From the NCBI GenBank assembly GCA_964035575.1, contig OZ037906.1, positions 1,116,001 to 1,180,000 of the forward strand: DNA of 64,000 nucleotides, given 5' to 3'. Source of the DNA: Rhynchopus sp. YZ270_cl-10 (lineage: Eukaryota > Euglenozoa > Diplonemea > Diplonemida > Diplonemidae). The notes beneath the pieces were generated by a model. That model did no database searches. It worked only from the letters and a program-made list of their open reading frames with translations, and was not told the origin of the DNA. The translations under genes and the position numbers were made by a program. Of this stretch, positions 43,639-54,640 are shown piece by piece. Within the stretch, counting starts at the first letter, position 1. Each line of letters begins with the position of its first letter.

Positions 43639-43921
43639 CATACATGTTGGTACGTACGTAAAACGCGCAAAAAACGCGCAAAAAACGTACAAAAAACACA
43701 AAAACGTACTACGTTTTTCAAAAATAATCAAAATAATCACTTTTTAATACAACATTACAGCAAAAATAATATTTTTGCTCTGTGTTTTTGGTACGTTTTA
43801 GTACGTTTTTTTGCGCGTTTTTGTTACGTTTTTGTGACGTTTTTTATTAAAAACATTTTTTGATTATTTTGCGCGTTTTTTTATTATTTTTGCGCGTTTT
43901 ACGTACGTACCAACATGTATG
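43639..43921. mobile_element. 283-bp palindromic MITE
   Basis: CATACATGTTGGTACGTACG, TAAAACGCGCAAAAA at the left is inverted at the right (TTTTTGCGCGTTTTACGTAC, GTACCAACATGTATG). The arms are rich in GCGCAAAAAAC units. No frame is present. Confidence 0.8.
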
Positions 43922-44572
43922 TTTTAGTTCTTTTTTTTTTTTTTTTTTGCTTTTTTTGAATGTGTGCGGTCTTGTCTTTTCTTTTTTTTTTTCTCTCCCC
44001 TTTTAGTGGGCATCTGTGTGTAGGGGGAAAACTGGGATGGGGTGGAAAAGGGGGGGATTCAAATAAACCACTGCAGGAGGAGATTGACCGACACAAAGGA
44101 AAAACTGTGTACAGTGAAGACTGTTCTAAATGGCAGCTACACTAAACAAAATTATCACAAAAAAAAAAAAACCTCCGTTACACTCTTCAGGAGTGCATGG
44201 AGAAGACATAAATGCGAGAACAAAAATCTGTCTTTATTTTGACGGCAGATTTTAATCTTTGTGTGTGGACACGTTAACTGCAAAAAACAAAGAGACCCAA
44301 TATAACTTTTTTGGCCCTTCTTTTTTTTCAAGACAACGGAGGAAAGGAACCGGCTTTTTTTTTTTGCTCTCTCTCTATTAGTGTTTGTTTTCACTGTATT
44401 TCAGTTTTTGGAGACGGTGTCCGGTGCTTGTTTTTTTCGTTCCTTTATTATGTATCAACTTTCACCTTTATTTTACGTCTTTCATGTGAAAGTTGAATGG
44501 CAGCCAAAGGGGGTTGGATGGCCACTTACGGCCATTCTCTTTTCCCTTCTCCAACCTTTTTTTTTTTTTAAA

Positions 44573-44620
44573 AGTGACTAAGCACGAGAGGCTTCGGTTC
44601 ATCTTATAAACTTTTTTTTT
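44573..44620 (+). repeat. M1 module
   Basis: AGTGACTAAGCACGAGAGGC, TTCGGTTCATCTTATAAACT and ten T bases. Confidence 0.75.
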
Positions 44621-44729
44621 TTGGAGTATTGCTCAGAGTGCCAAAAAAACGGCCAAAAAGCCCCCCCTTTTTTTTTGTGGTTTCATCATTTTTTGCATTC
44701 TTTCCTTCCCAACCCATTCTTTTTTTTAA

Positions 44730-44772
44730 AGGTGGCTCAGCACAGAGCTAGCGTCATCTTATAAACTTTTAA
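44730..44772 (+). repeat. M1 module, diverged
   Basis: GGTGGCTCAGCACAGAGCTA, GCGTCATCTTATAAACTTTT. The stem is altered. Confidence 0.6.
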
Positions 44773-46345
44773 GATGACTGTGTCAGAGTGGCGCATTGAT
44801 CTTTCAAGTTTTTTCTCTTTTTTTTTTTTTTTTCTTTTTTTTCTTTTCAATCAGTTCATTTTCCTTTCCCCAGTTTCTCGTTTTTTTTGTTTCCCCCACT
44901 ACCCCCCCTGGGAGGTTGGTGGTTGAGTGTAAGGATCTTCAACTTAAAGAGGTAGTAGAGTAAAAGGAAATGTGTGTCCGGGAATTTTTTTATTTGGTGA
45001 TGACAAAGTATGAAATAAATGCTTAGGTTCATCGTATAAGCAGTTCTATTGTTTTTTAATCCCGTCACCTATCAGGAGTAAAACTGCAAAGCAAACTTTA
45101 CCCAACAGATTATCAAATGAAAAATTCAGAGAAAAAAAAAGGTATTTTCTGATAATTTCTATGCGTTGTGCAAAAAAAAAAAGTGGAGGATTAGTGAAAC
45201 CTGCCTGCGTGGCAGCTACACTGTTCTAACAACAGAGTATATAAAAAAGCCTTCGGGCGACTTTGTGTACAGAACCCGTCCTCGGACAGGTGATTGTCGA
45301 AACTGCAAAAAAAATGCAAAAAAAGGAATGAGAGAAGTGAAGCCTTCCACACCAACCATATCAACCACATCCCCAACCTGGGGAAAACATGAAGCGAGAA
45401 CTCTTTTTTAAATGCGTCTTTGTGTTCCTCTTAGTTTTTTTTTTTACCCCCTCTTTTCTTTTTCATTTTCATTCACCCCGTTTTTTTCTGCGTGATACTT
45501 TATACCCCCCATACCTATCCCCCCACAATATCCGTTATTTTTTTTTTTTCATTAAATCGCCGATTTTTTAAATGTTTTTTGTCACTTTTGGAGGATGTTT
45601 TTTTTTAGGATTTTTTTTTTGGTCTGTATTGCAGCCAAAGAAACAAAATATAGCACCTTTAGTTTAACTAGTTTGTTTCATGTTGAAAAATGAATAAAAA
45701 AAATTATAACTGTTTCAACAAACCCTTTCCCCCCCCTTTCATCACAGTTTGTTTTATGTGTTAAATTTAGTTCGGCCCTGTTCGAAGGAGAGGCCTATAC
45801 AAAAAAAACAAAACGTCTGCTGTGACGTAAAAGTGTTTAGTATCTCTCTCGGGTGGCTACACTAATACAACCAAGTTAAAAAAAAACAATAATGAAATAT
45901 AAGAGTTTGTTTTGAGGGTTTGAGGAAGAGGAGGAGGGAACTGGGAAGAAGGGCCATTATTTTTTTTTTTCCTCCCAGAGGGGGGAGTACATGTTACACC
46001 CTTTCGTGCTTACTGTTTATACTATAATAGTAAGTTTATAAATTTGGTTTTTCCCATGTTCAAAATTGTGAAAACCTTCAAAAAAAAGGGGGGGGAGAGT
46101 GAAAACCCAACCTCGGTTTACTCACCCCCAAAAAAAGTTTTCTTTCTAAAAAAATTTAGACTAAATTCTTCTAAAAAAAAGGGAACACAAATATATTTTG
46201 GAATAAAATAACCCCCCCTTCTCCGTCCTCTCCGTCCTGCTTTTACCCCACATTTTTCGGCTAAAAACCCCCCCCTCTTTCTTTTTTCTTTTTTTTTTTG
46301 ATATTTTGAGGAGAAATCAAAAACGGATATCCCCCTTTTTTTTTT

Positions 46346-46535
46346 TTATGTTTGTCACCTCATGAAGGAGGAAATAGAAACAAAGCATTTTGAACACACT
46401 TTACGGTTCTAGGGGACGAACCGCGCTGCAGAAGCCACTCCTCACCCAAACAGGTCGAGGTGTTGTGCGTTTCACCACAACCCCCTCTCCCATGGGTTTT
46501 ATCGTGTGATGAGTGCTAAGTTTCTATTTCTCTCT
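46346..46535 (+). repeat. R180 repeat, copy 1
   Basis: About 180 bp shared with 56829-57005: ACCTCATGAAGGAGGAAATA, GAAACAAAGCATTTTGAACA, a GGTTC...GAACC hairpin, CCGCGCTGCAG, GGTCGAGGTG and CCATGGGTTTTATCGTGTGA. The two copies differ mainly by short insertions in loop positions. Confidence 0.75.
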
Positions 46536-46835
46536 ATTGTCTCTCACCCTTACAACCATTGAGTTATCCTAGAAACCCACACCCTCTCTACAACAGAGAG
46601 AACATGAGAAAGAGGATAAGTCGTAATCTCATACAAAGTAACGCGCCCTTCCTCTCCAACCCCACGTCTACAAAACTATCAAGCAAAATTAAACAGAGCA
46701 CAAAAGCACTTTTCAAAACATACAAAAAAAACATTTTCAAACCCTACAGAAACACAAAAAATTCGAGACAAAAACACACCCCATCCCATAACCAAACTTT
46801 CATTTTTTAAAAAATAACCTCATTTCAAATTCCCG

Positions 46836-48881
46836 ATGGTACTCCCTGGGGGGATACCGTTTGAACGGAATAGAGAGGACTTGGGTTTGCGGGAGCAAGG
46901 TGCTTCTGTGGACACCGATCTGGTCCGTTTGGTGCACAAACTGCAGAGTGGAGGGGGTCACCCCCCGGCACCGCCCCAGAGGGAGGCTCCGATTTCGCAT
47001 GAGGAAGCTGCGTTTGTATTGTCTAGGCTGCGTGCGTCGGAGGAAGCGGAGGCACTGCTGCGGAGGGAGAACAGCCTCCTGCGAGAGGACATCACACGGC
47101 GTGAGGAGGCCTTCTCCGCAGAGCGGGAGAAGCTGTATTCGCGCATAGAAACTGTGGAGTCCTCGGTCGCCGCGGCGCAAGCCTTACGAAGCTCCTCAGA
47201 TGAAAAAAACGTTCGTCTCAAAGAGATTCTAGTCGAGACACAACGTGAGTTTGGCCTTGTCGCAGGGCAGGCTGAAGTGGAGAAGCAAAGAAGGGAGGCG
47301 TTGGAACGGCAGTTGCTGCATCTTCACGACAGCTCGGTATGCATTTTCTTTTTAAATCAACCCTATCTCATCCAGGGCCTCATTACCCTCATCCAATGAT
47401 CTTCATTCGTTACCTGAAGAGTGGAGGCAGGAGTAGGGAGTAGGGAGTAGGGAGTAGGGAGTAGGGAGTAGGGAGTAGGGAGTAGGGAGTAGGGAGTAGG
47501 GAGTAGGGAGTAGGGAGTAGGGAGTAGGGAGTAGGGAGTAGGGAGTAGGGGCGTAGTAGCGGTATTCACGAACATGAGAGATATATTTGCTGAGTTTTTG
47601 TTTTGTCGTGATGTATTGGCACCCAGTGTTTTTAAAAATATGCATTTTGAACAGGAAACCGCGACCCAGTCCCTTGCAGACCTTGCTGCCGCACAGCAGC
47701 GTGCTGACACCCTTGAGGACGCACTGCACAACGTCGAAGCGACTGCGGCCGCAGAAGCTTCTGCGTTTGCGAGGGTATGGCCACGCAACGCTCCTTCGTT
47801 TTGTGTGACTAAGCACTGAGAGGCTTAGGTTCATACAAACTTTTCTCAAATCATGGGAAATCCTGGCGTTTATCTTATCCAACATCTGTGACGAGCGTTT
47901 TTTTTTTTTTTCCTCGCTTGGCCAGCAAAAATGACAAATTTCTGCGCATCTGTTGGGGCCAAAATTCACACTCACCATTACCCCACTACACCCCTTTAAC
48001 AGGAAACCGCTGAATTGAAGCAAAAGCTTTCCGAAGCACATGGACACACCCAAGATGTGTTGACAGAGCTTGGGGTTTCTGTGCAACATATTGAAGAGGA
48101 ACGTGGTGTGGTGGAAGCCTTGAGGGACCAGGTGGATGGGCTTGAAGCTGCGCTGGACGAGGCACGCTCTGCGGGGGAGGTGGCAGCGCAACAGCTGCAG
48201 GAGAGCAGGGCCTCCGAGGCCGCGTGTCAGGAACGTTTACAGCATTATATGGAGCACGCAGACGCGTTTGAAGCCGAACGACGTACCTGGGCACACCTTG
48301 ACGAAGAGATGGGGCATACCGAAGCGGACCTCGCATCCTCGAGAGCCTTGGTTGCACAGCTTGCAGAAGAACTCCGTGAGGTCACTACGCTGTACAAAAC
48401 GCGTCGTGAGACCTCCCCAGATGCGCTCTCTCTAGATTGCCCCTCTGATTTTGTCTCCTCCGTCACCTCCTGCACTGTGTACGGCACTGCGGACTCAGCA
48501 GAGTCGGCGCACACTGCAACCCCATCTCCACCGAGATCAGGTCCTCCGCCGTTGGAGATTTGTCCCTTTATGGGTGTCGCATTCGAAGACACGTCAAACA
48601 TTGTTGCCCGTGTAAAGGTAGGCAGCGCAGCCTTCCGTGCAGGCATCGTACGCTCCACCCGTATCGTGTCTGTCGACGCAAGACAGACCTCTTCTGCATC
48701 TGACGTCGCTGCCGCGCTCTCTGCACATTGTGTAGGTGACAGTGTAGCTGTTGTATGTGCAGTGGGGGGAGACGGTGAGGGGGAGGAGGGTGGTGGTGGT
48801 GGGGAGAGGACGGCAGTCTCGCTTACCCTGGGAAGGCAGCCGATGCACAAATGGTCGTTGGGGGCGGCTTTGGTTGTGTAG
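46836..48881 (+). CDS. Coiled-coil protein with C-terminal PDZ-like domain
   Basis: Exons 46836-47336, 47655-47774 and 48003-48881 join in frame to give 499 residues. Residues about 60-350 are almost continuous heptad coiled coil (ASEEAEALLRRENSLLREDI, LEAALDEARSAGEVAAQQLQ), with Ala, Glu, Leu and Arg dominant. A Ser/Pro linker leads into residues about 392-490, which resemble a PDZ domain: CPFMGVAFEDTSNIVARVK, GSAAFRAGIVRSTRIVSVD, then a Gly/Glu-rich loop and TAVSLTLGRQ. A scaffold that dimerises and binds C-terminal peptides is inferred; partners are unknown. Exons 2 and 3 both begin GAAACCGC. Intron 1 holds a heptamer array and intron 2 an M1 module. The start is the first ATG after an A/T-rich leader. 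Confidence 0.82.
47431..47548. repeat. Microsatellite, unit GGGAGTA, about 17 copies, in an intron
   Basis: A pure 7-bp array within intron 1 of the coiled-coil/PDZ gene. It makes both strands look open (minus-strand LLPTPYS repeats), which is an artefact. Confidence 0.95.
47806..47845 (+). repeat. M1 module inside intron 2 of the coiled-coil/PDZ gene
   Basis: GTGACTAAGCACTGAGAGGC, TTAGGTTCATACAAACTTTT. The stem is intact; the tail lacks four bases. Confidence 0.75.
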
Positions 48882-49311
48882 GTGGGGGGAGGTGGTGGTG
48901 GTGGTGGTGGCGGGTTTTTGATAGAATATCTCTCTTGTATTTCCTAGAGTTTTAGCTTACACAAAAAATTAGAAAATTTGCGAGATTTCCGCGGTTTAAT
49001 TTAGAAGAATCGTATTAAAAAAAGGCAATATTTCATCATCACTACTCCCTTTTTCTCCCCCCAAACAAACTTCTCTTGAGCGCTGGAAGATGTTCCCTAC
49101 CTTTTGGCTGTGTTGCGTATCCTTTACGTACTCTTCTTTGAAGGCGACGCTGCTCTTGCGGAATGGGCGGTGTATTCTTTCGCATATTTTGAAGCACACT
49201 GATGCTGCGACAATCTTTCTGTGTAGTGCGTTTCCCTACCATCCTAATCCCCTTATCCCAAACAGGGAGGGTCGGGGTTTTAAAAAACAAACAAAAAAAA
49301 AAAAAAAAAAA
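48882..49311. other. Spacer; GGT simple repeat and leader of the RRM gene
   Basis: 48880-48915 is a (GGT)n tract. The rest holds no gene. The RRM-gene start follows an A tract of about 20 bases; an in-frame ATG at 49090 would add 74 unlikely residues. Confidence 0.5.
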
Positions 49312-51694
49312 ATGCCGGATTTGTCGTTGTGGATCCGTAATGAGAGTCATCCTCCGGGGAGGGAGGTAAAGTTGTATTTGCCTGATGATGCGCATGTGGC
49401 GGATATGGCTGCGAAGGCGGCTGATATGCTGAAGTTCGATGGCGAGAAGAAGCTGCAGGTAGAGCTGGTTGTGCGCAACGCAGACGGCGAGCTCCTGCCC
49501 ATGATGATGAGAGTTGCGGAGATCGCGAACGACGCTGTCAGCCTTATTGGACTCAGCGATGATGCACAGTTCGCGAACCCCTCCTGGGCTCGCGCCGACT
49601 CATATGCACCTGAGGTCTCCGGAGCACCAGTCGGATCACCAGGCCTGGCAGGAGTGCTTCCAAAGTCTAAGACAAGCTACGGATACGACTTCGTTGAGGA
49701 CGAAGATGCAGACATCCTCGGGTCAGCACCAGAGAAGCGGAAGTCAAACCTTGCTGACAGCTCTGCGCGCAAGCGTGCCGCAGCAGTATCAGACGAAGAC
49801 GTCGGCGCACGAAGCAACTCTTGGAGTGGCGCCTTAGAGGAAGGGGAGGATGGGGACTCAGGCATGCCCGCAAGAGGGGCCACCAGGACCTGGGCGGGTG
49901 CTGGGGAGGAGGCCGGTGGGTTTGATGGAATGCCAAAACGCTCGCAAACCTGCGAGATCATTGGGGCAGAGGAGGACGACGAAGACGAGGAGGAGGAGAA
50001 GACGATTATCGTCGAGGAGCCGGTCAAGATTGAGGACCGCTTTTGCACCAGCGCGTCGAGGCGGCCAAAAGAGGACAAGAGGGAGGTCAGCTTCCAGAAG
50101 TCTTCCCTCACGCAGAGCAAGCAGCCCACCCAGCCTACCCAGCCAACCCAGCCCGTACAGCCTTCCAAGTACCAGCAGCAGCAGCCACAGCAGGCAGTGA
50201 GCACGCGGCATGTGCAGGCAGTCTACGTGGACCGTATCCCACCAGACACGTCCGACGCAATGATCCGTACCGCAATCAATACGCAGCTCAGTCCCAAGAC
50301 AGGTGACAACGTCGTTTCGCTTGAGGTATGTTTTTGTAAGAATGTGGAAAGCATCATATTCATGTCATGTTCGTAGGTGATTCGCAACCAAAAGACCCGC
50401 CACTGCCACGCATTCGCGTTTTTGACCTTCGTGCCGCCGCCAGGGATCACATCGGTATGCAAAATGGGAGGAAATGTGGCAAAAAAAGACAACAACAAAA
50501 ATCTACAGCTAAGCCTCCCGGGCACCACTGAGCAGATCCGTGTGCAGTCGTCTGAGAAGGAGCGTTCAGTTCCGAAGGAAGTTCCTGCGCGTTCCACCCT
50601 TCATGTGCGCATGTACGCACGCAGGAAGGGGTGGGTGGTGGGTGTGACGAAGATGATGTGGCGCGGGTTCCTCGCGATGATGGAGGACACGTGCAAGGGG
50701 ATCACGGACTGCATCACGATCATTGCCGACGACAGGTCGCGCAAGAACCTGCAGGTATGCACACCCTCCACACCCCCACACTCCACACCTCCACACCCCC
50801 CTATGCAGGTTCACAAATCGATCTGCCTCTGTGCGTTCTTCGTGGAGTGTCGCTCCGTCGCCAAGGCGCAGGCCTTCCGCTCCATGGTGCACGACAAGCG
50901 CACCGTCAACGACGACGGCGGCATCTTCCTCATCCAATGCGACTACACACTCAGCAACAAGAAGCTCCACGACACATGCAAGAACAAAGACTCGCTGGTG
51001 CGCAACTACAACCAGGAGCTCAGGGCTGCGAAGCAGTTCGCAGAGCGAGGGTATGCAAACTGCGAAGCCTCAACCACACTCTCTCCTCATCCATATCACC
51101 AATTCTCACCACCCCCACAGAGGCGTACGCCACTGGCCGCAAGACGCAACCAGCTACTTTGAGATGAGCGACAGGCAGAATGCGGAGTGGGGCAGCGACG
51201 AGGAGGAGGAGGGCGACTGGCGGCCGCCCACTGCGATGTCGCAGCGCAAAGGGCAGAACGGCGACAGCAATGGCAACAAAGGCAGCAAGGACGGCAAGGG
51301 CTATCGCAACAACCAGGGCAGACAGCAGCAGTACGGCAATGGGAACCCGAACCTTCCACAGGACGCGCACCACACGCTGCCGAACATGCGTGGCATGGCG
51401 TCTCTGGGCAACCTAGGCGGTCTGGGCGGCATGGGTATGGGCATGGGCATGAACACCTTCGGCGACCCAGTACGCAATGCCCAAATGCTCCAGCAGCAGC
51501 AGCAGGTCGCATACATGACCATGCTCGGCCTTCAAGGCAACGCAGGCTTCAGCGGTGTCCCACTCAACGGGGGCTTCCCGAACGCAGACGCAGACAAGTT
51601 CCACCCCTTCTTCAGCGACAACACACTCATGGGAGTAGACTGGTCCAAGCAAGGAGGACACAACCAGTACGACCAGTACAAAGACTCCCGCTAG
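49312..51694 (+). CDS. RNA-binding protein with two RRM-like domains
   Basis: Exons 49312-50325, 50377-50454, 50509 (or 50536)-50754, 50809-51050 and 51121-51694 join in frame to about 706 residues. Residues 1-80 form a small ordered domain of unknown kind. A long polar region with an acidic run (EEDDEDEEEE) and PTQ repeats follows. RRM1 starts near residue 300: RNP2 is VYVDRIP and RNP1 lies in CHAFAFLTF. A second RRM-like domain begins about residue 390 (STLHVRMYARRKGWVVG, ICLCAFFVECRSVAKAQAF). The C-terminal tail is low complexity, rich in Gly, Asn, Gln and Met (GGLGGMGMGMGMNTF), as in RNP-granule proteins. A role in mRNA handling is inferred. Two AG acceptors 27 nt apart at intron 2 (the second intron) could give isoforms differing by nine residues. 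Confidence 0.82.
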
Positions 51695-52021
51695 TGGGAA
51701 AAATTTCAACAATTAGGGTTTGTACTGTATAAAAAAATACTGGGCTTTTTCTTGCCCACGTACATCGTGTCTTTTTTCCTTCTATCTCCCTCTTACTTCA
51801 ACAAAAGATTAAATAAAAAGCAAGCCCCACAAACACACACACACAAAGTGTCTGCGAAGAAACTAGAAAGCTACGCAAAAAAAAAAGGGTTCCTTTTGAT
51901 AATACGGCTATCCTCTCTTTCTGGTGGCCGTTTCACCCTTCGAAAAAGGGTATTTTTCTTCCTCCCGATAGCAACTGCAGGGGTCTGCAACAACTAGGTA
52001 GGGGGGTTTCTTTTGTCGGTT

Positions 52022-52060
52022 AAGGTGACTAAGGACGAAAGGCTTAGGTTCATCTTTGTC
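52022..52060 (+). repeat. M1 module
   Basis: AGGTGACTAAGGACGAAAGG, CTTAGGTTCATCTTTG. Confidence 0.7.
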
Positions 52061-52175
52061 ACCTTTGTATCCTATAGTATACTTATCCCTAAAGAAGGGT
52101 AATACCCCCTCCTGTTGATGCACCCTCTGCAGATCATTTTGAACCCGGGGCAATAGTATATTCGCTGTGCATTTT

Positions 52176-52425
52176 TTTCCCCCCTTGGTAATGTACCAAG
52201 GTACACTGTTCACGAAAGGGCTTTGTATTTCAAGTCAACTTTTTTTTTTAGTGCCTGCGTCCGCCAATGAGATGTTTGCACTTTCAACTGCTTTTTTTTT
52301 TCGTCTCAATGGTGTGTTCAGAGGCAGTCATCTTTTTCAAGTCTTCTTTTTTTTTCATATGAACTCACACAACGATTCGTTTCTCTTTTAGGTGGCTCTG
52401 CGAGACGCATAGGTTCATCTTATTT
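52176..52425 (+). repeat. Tandem array: M3, M2-like, M1-like, M1 separated by T tracts
   Basis: 52176-52240 is M3 (CCTTGGTAATGTACCAAGG, GTACACTGTTCACGAAAGGG, CTTTGTATTTCAAG). After ten T bases comes AGTGCCTGCGTCCGCC, GAGATGTTTGCACTTTCAAC and another T run. Then GTTCAGAGGCAGTCATCTTT, TTCAAG and a T run, and finally an M1 (GGTGGCTCTGCGAGACGCAT, AGGTTCATCTTA). This is the clearest example of unlike modules strung head to tail. Confidence 0.7.
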
Positions 52426-52554
52426 TTGTTACAAAACTCGTGGCTTTCAATTTTTGAAATTGATAGCCAAAACAATCCTAACCCCTTTTAAATCGAGGTT
52501 GGCCGCATCAGTGTTGGATTCCTGGTCAATGATTTTTCACCCTTTTTTTTATGG

Positions 52555-52765
52555 CATGAGTTTCCAGTGCCTCTGCATCCGCCGGTGTACGGTGAGATGT
52601 TTGCACTTTCAACTTATCTTTGTGCTTTTCTAGGGTTCGATCCCCCCCACAGAAGACCGTGTGTATCAGCCAGTCCGCTGGTTTTCCGGTGAGGTGTTTG
52701 TACTTGAAACGTCTTTTTCTGTGGTTAGGTGACTAATCGCGAGAGGCTAAGGGTCATCTTTACCT
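52555..52765 (+). repeat. Tandem array: two M2 modules then M1
   Basis: 52555-52630 has CCAGTGCCTCTGCATCCGCC, GGTGAGATGTTTGCACTTTC, AACTTATC. 52633-52720 has CTAGGGTTCGATCCCCCCC, then GGTGAGGTGTTTGTACTTG, AAACGTCTTTTT. 52725-52765 is M1 (AGGTGACTAATCGCGAGAGG, CTAAGGGTCATC). Confidence 0.7.
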
Positions 52766-53289
52766 ATTTTTTTGTTGCAATAAAGGCTTATTCGCTCATG
52801 AGGGTGTGCATCGTAAGAAAAATAAAGGGAAAAAAAATAAAAAAATTATACACGAAAAAGCACCTCTCAAACAAAAAAGCCTTTTTTCTTTGCTCTATGT
52901 TTTCTCGTAACGCGCCCATTTTACCCCATTGTTTGATTACCACACCCCCTCCCCCCTCTGGTTGTGATGTTTCTCTCTCTTTGTTATTTTTTTTTTTCAC
53001 ACCCAACCCAACCCACCCAACACCCACATGGGTGGGGGGGGGTCTGACCTAGCAAGAATTTTTTGCAAGGTGCTTTATTTTTACTTTTTTTATTTTTTGC
53101 CCATTTTATCGTTTCACATTTTCCCACCGGTGGAGGTGTGTCTTGCGTGGCAGGCGACGGTCTCGAAGGCTGCACTCTCGAAGGACACGTATGTTGTACA
53201 GCGTGATGCCGTCGACGTGCCGCTCTTTCAGCAACCTTCGACACTACGAAACGGCGTACCGCATATCACCGATTTTTTTTTTACCATAT

Positions 53290-53393
53290 ACACGGTGGAG
53301 TCCGCCCTAAATGGGCGGACCCTTTAGGCGGCTCTCTACCTCAAGAATCCACCCGAAAAGGGTCCGCCCATTTTGGGCAGACTCCATCGTGTG
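53290..53393. mobile_element. 104-bp fold-back element
   Basis: ACACGGTGGAGTCCGCCC, TAAATGGGCGGACCCTTT on the left is inverted on the right as AAAAGGGTCCGCCCATTTTG, GGCAGACTCCATCGTGT. An M2 module begins seven bases further on. Confidence 0.8.
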
Positions 53394-53399
53394 AATACA

Positions 53400-53480
53400 A
53401 CACTCCGTGGGTTCTATAACACCCACGGAGTGTCAGTGCCTGCGTCTTTGAGGCGTTTTGCGCTGTCAGCTTCACTTTTT
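53400..53480 (+). repeat. M2 module
   Basis: ACACTCCGTGGGTTCTATAA, CACCCACGGAGTGTCAGTGC, CTGCGTCTTTGAGGCG, CTGTCAGCTTCACTTTTT. The 5' stem is kept by compensating changes (CCGTGGGT with ACCCACGG). Confidence 0.75.
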
Positions 53481-54438
53481 ATTGTATCATTTTTTCGCAA
53501 AAAAAAGGGGGAATCAAGACAGCAAATAGAGCGGAAACAAGGGAGGCTTTTTGTGAAATAAGGAGAGTGGTTTGCTTGTAGAGGTAAACCCTCCCTTATT
53601 AGAAATACGCAAGATAAACAGCCTGTCATCGTTTCTGAAGGAAATTTACTTATCAGAAAGAAAAAAGCTGTGTTTTGGGTTTTCAAAAAGCTCTCCCTTT
53701 TCGCTCTCCACAACAAAAAAAAAATAAAGCTACCCCTGCGGAAAAGAAAACAATCTCCCAGTATCTGTTGTTCATTTCTCCCTTTCTCTCTGGACGGACT
53801 TTTTCCCCCAAAATAAATGTACTTTTCCGACACTGGTCGGGAGGGTGCTAAAAAAGAAAAATTGTTGGAAAATGTAGTACACCCTGTGTCACTGCACTTT
53901 TTCAATTTTATGTTTTTCTTTTGAGGTTGCCCAGACTAAGCAAGGCTGGTGATCCTCCTACTTTTCAACTTTTTATGTTCCGGGTCAGTTTTCATTTTTT
54001 AAATCCATTTTCCCCATTTGGGCCGAGCATTCGCTTGGATACCCACAAAACAATTAACTGAGGGGGGGCGAAATTGTGGTTGACACAACTCACGTCCACC
54101 ACCAAGAATTTCAAAAAAATCAGAAAAAATGGGGGTTTTTTTTGGGGGGGGAAATTGGTACGGGGGGATGTTAGCATCAGGCGTGGGGGGTTAAAAAAAC
54201 CCTCGGCTAACACTCCTCCTCAGATTCTTACATGCCGATCCTTTTCCCTTATTTCCTCTTTTCGAGGATGTTGTTTCTCTCTTGTTGGGGGTGTGTGATG
54301 GGTGTGCGTGTACAAAAAAAAAGGGTGGGGATGTCCTTGCTCTCTCATTGAATTGCTGGAAAAAATATGAAAAAAAAAAGGTTTCCTTCTCATTTTGCAG
54401 TTCTGTTGTTTACTCATTCTGTATTAGCCATTTTATCA

Positions 54439-54640
54439 TACCAAAGGTACACTGTCTGGTGTGATTCAGGGGGTAGACAACCCACGGAAGAACCACGGGG
54501 GAACCACGGAGAACTGTTTCGGGCTATATTTTAGATTTGCAGAGCACCTTCGGGAGGACCACGGGGGAACCACGGAGAATCCGTTTGGGTGATCACACCA
54601 GTGTCATGAGAGGGCTTTGTATTTCAACTCTACTTTATCT
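54439..54640 (+). repeat. M3 module split by a MITE
   Basis: The left part CATACCAAAGGTACACTGT and the right part TGTCATGAGAGGGCTTTGTA, TTTCAACTC form one M3 copy when the 146-bp MITE and one TGT are removed. The neighbour at 31880 shows the uninterrupted form. Confidence 0.8.
54456..54601. mobile_element. 146-bp MITE with CTGGTGTGAT ends and TGT duplication
   Basis: The ends CTGGTGTGAT and ATCACACCAG are inverted, with TGT on both sides (54453-54455, 54602-54604). The interior carries GGGGGAACCACGGAGAA twice in direct orientation. A 3-bp duplication fits Harbinger- or CACTA-type elements. Confidence 0.85.

Larger units (their letters stand above)
39776..46835. other. 7-kb gene-free stretch of repeats and T/A tracts
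   Basis: No coding region can be supported. Recognised items are M1 (40377-40430, 44573-44620, 44730-44772), M5 (40847-40931 and, diverged, 45247-45320), GACGGTGAAGTA elements (40998-41333), an element X copy (42538-42722), two palindromic MITEs (43238-43352, 43639-43921), diverged M4 (45183-45240) and the repeat R180 (46346-46535). The remainder is AT-rich, with homopolymers up to about 20 bases. Confidence 0.6.

Noticed and set aside
47363-48191. Minus-strand 262-residue frame with LLPTPYS repeats
   Set aside because: It spans the GGGAGTA microsatellite and runs antisense to well-supported coiled-coil exons.
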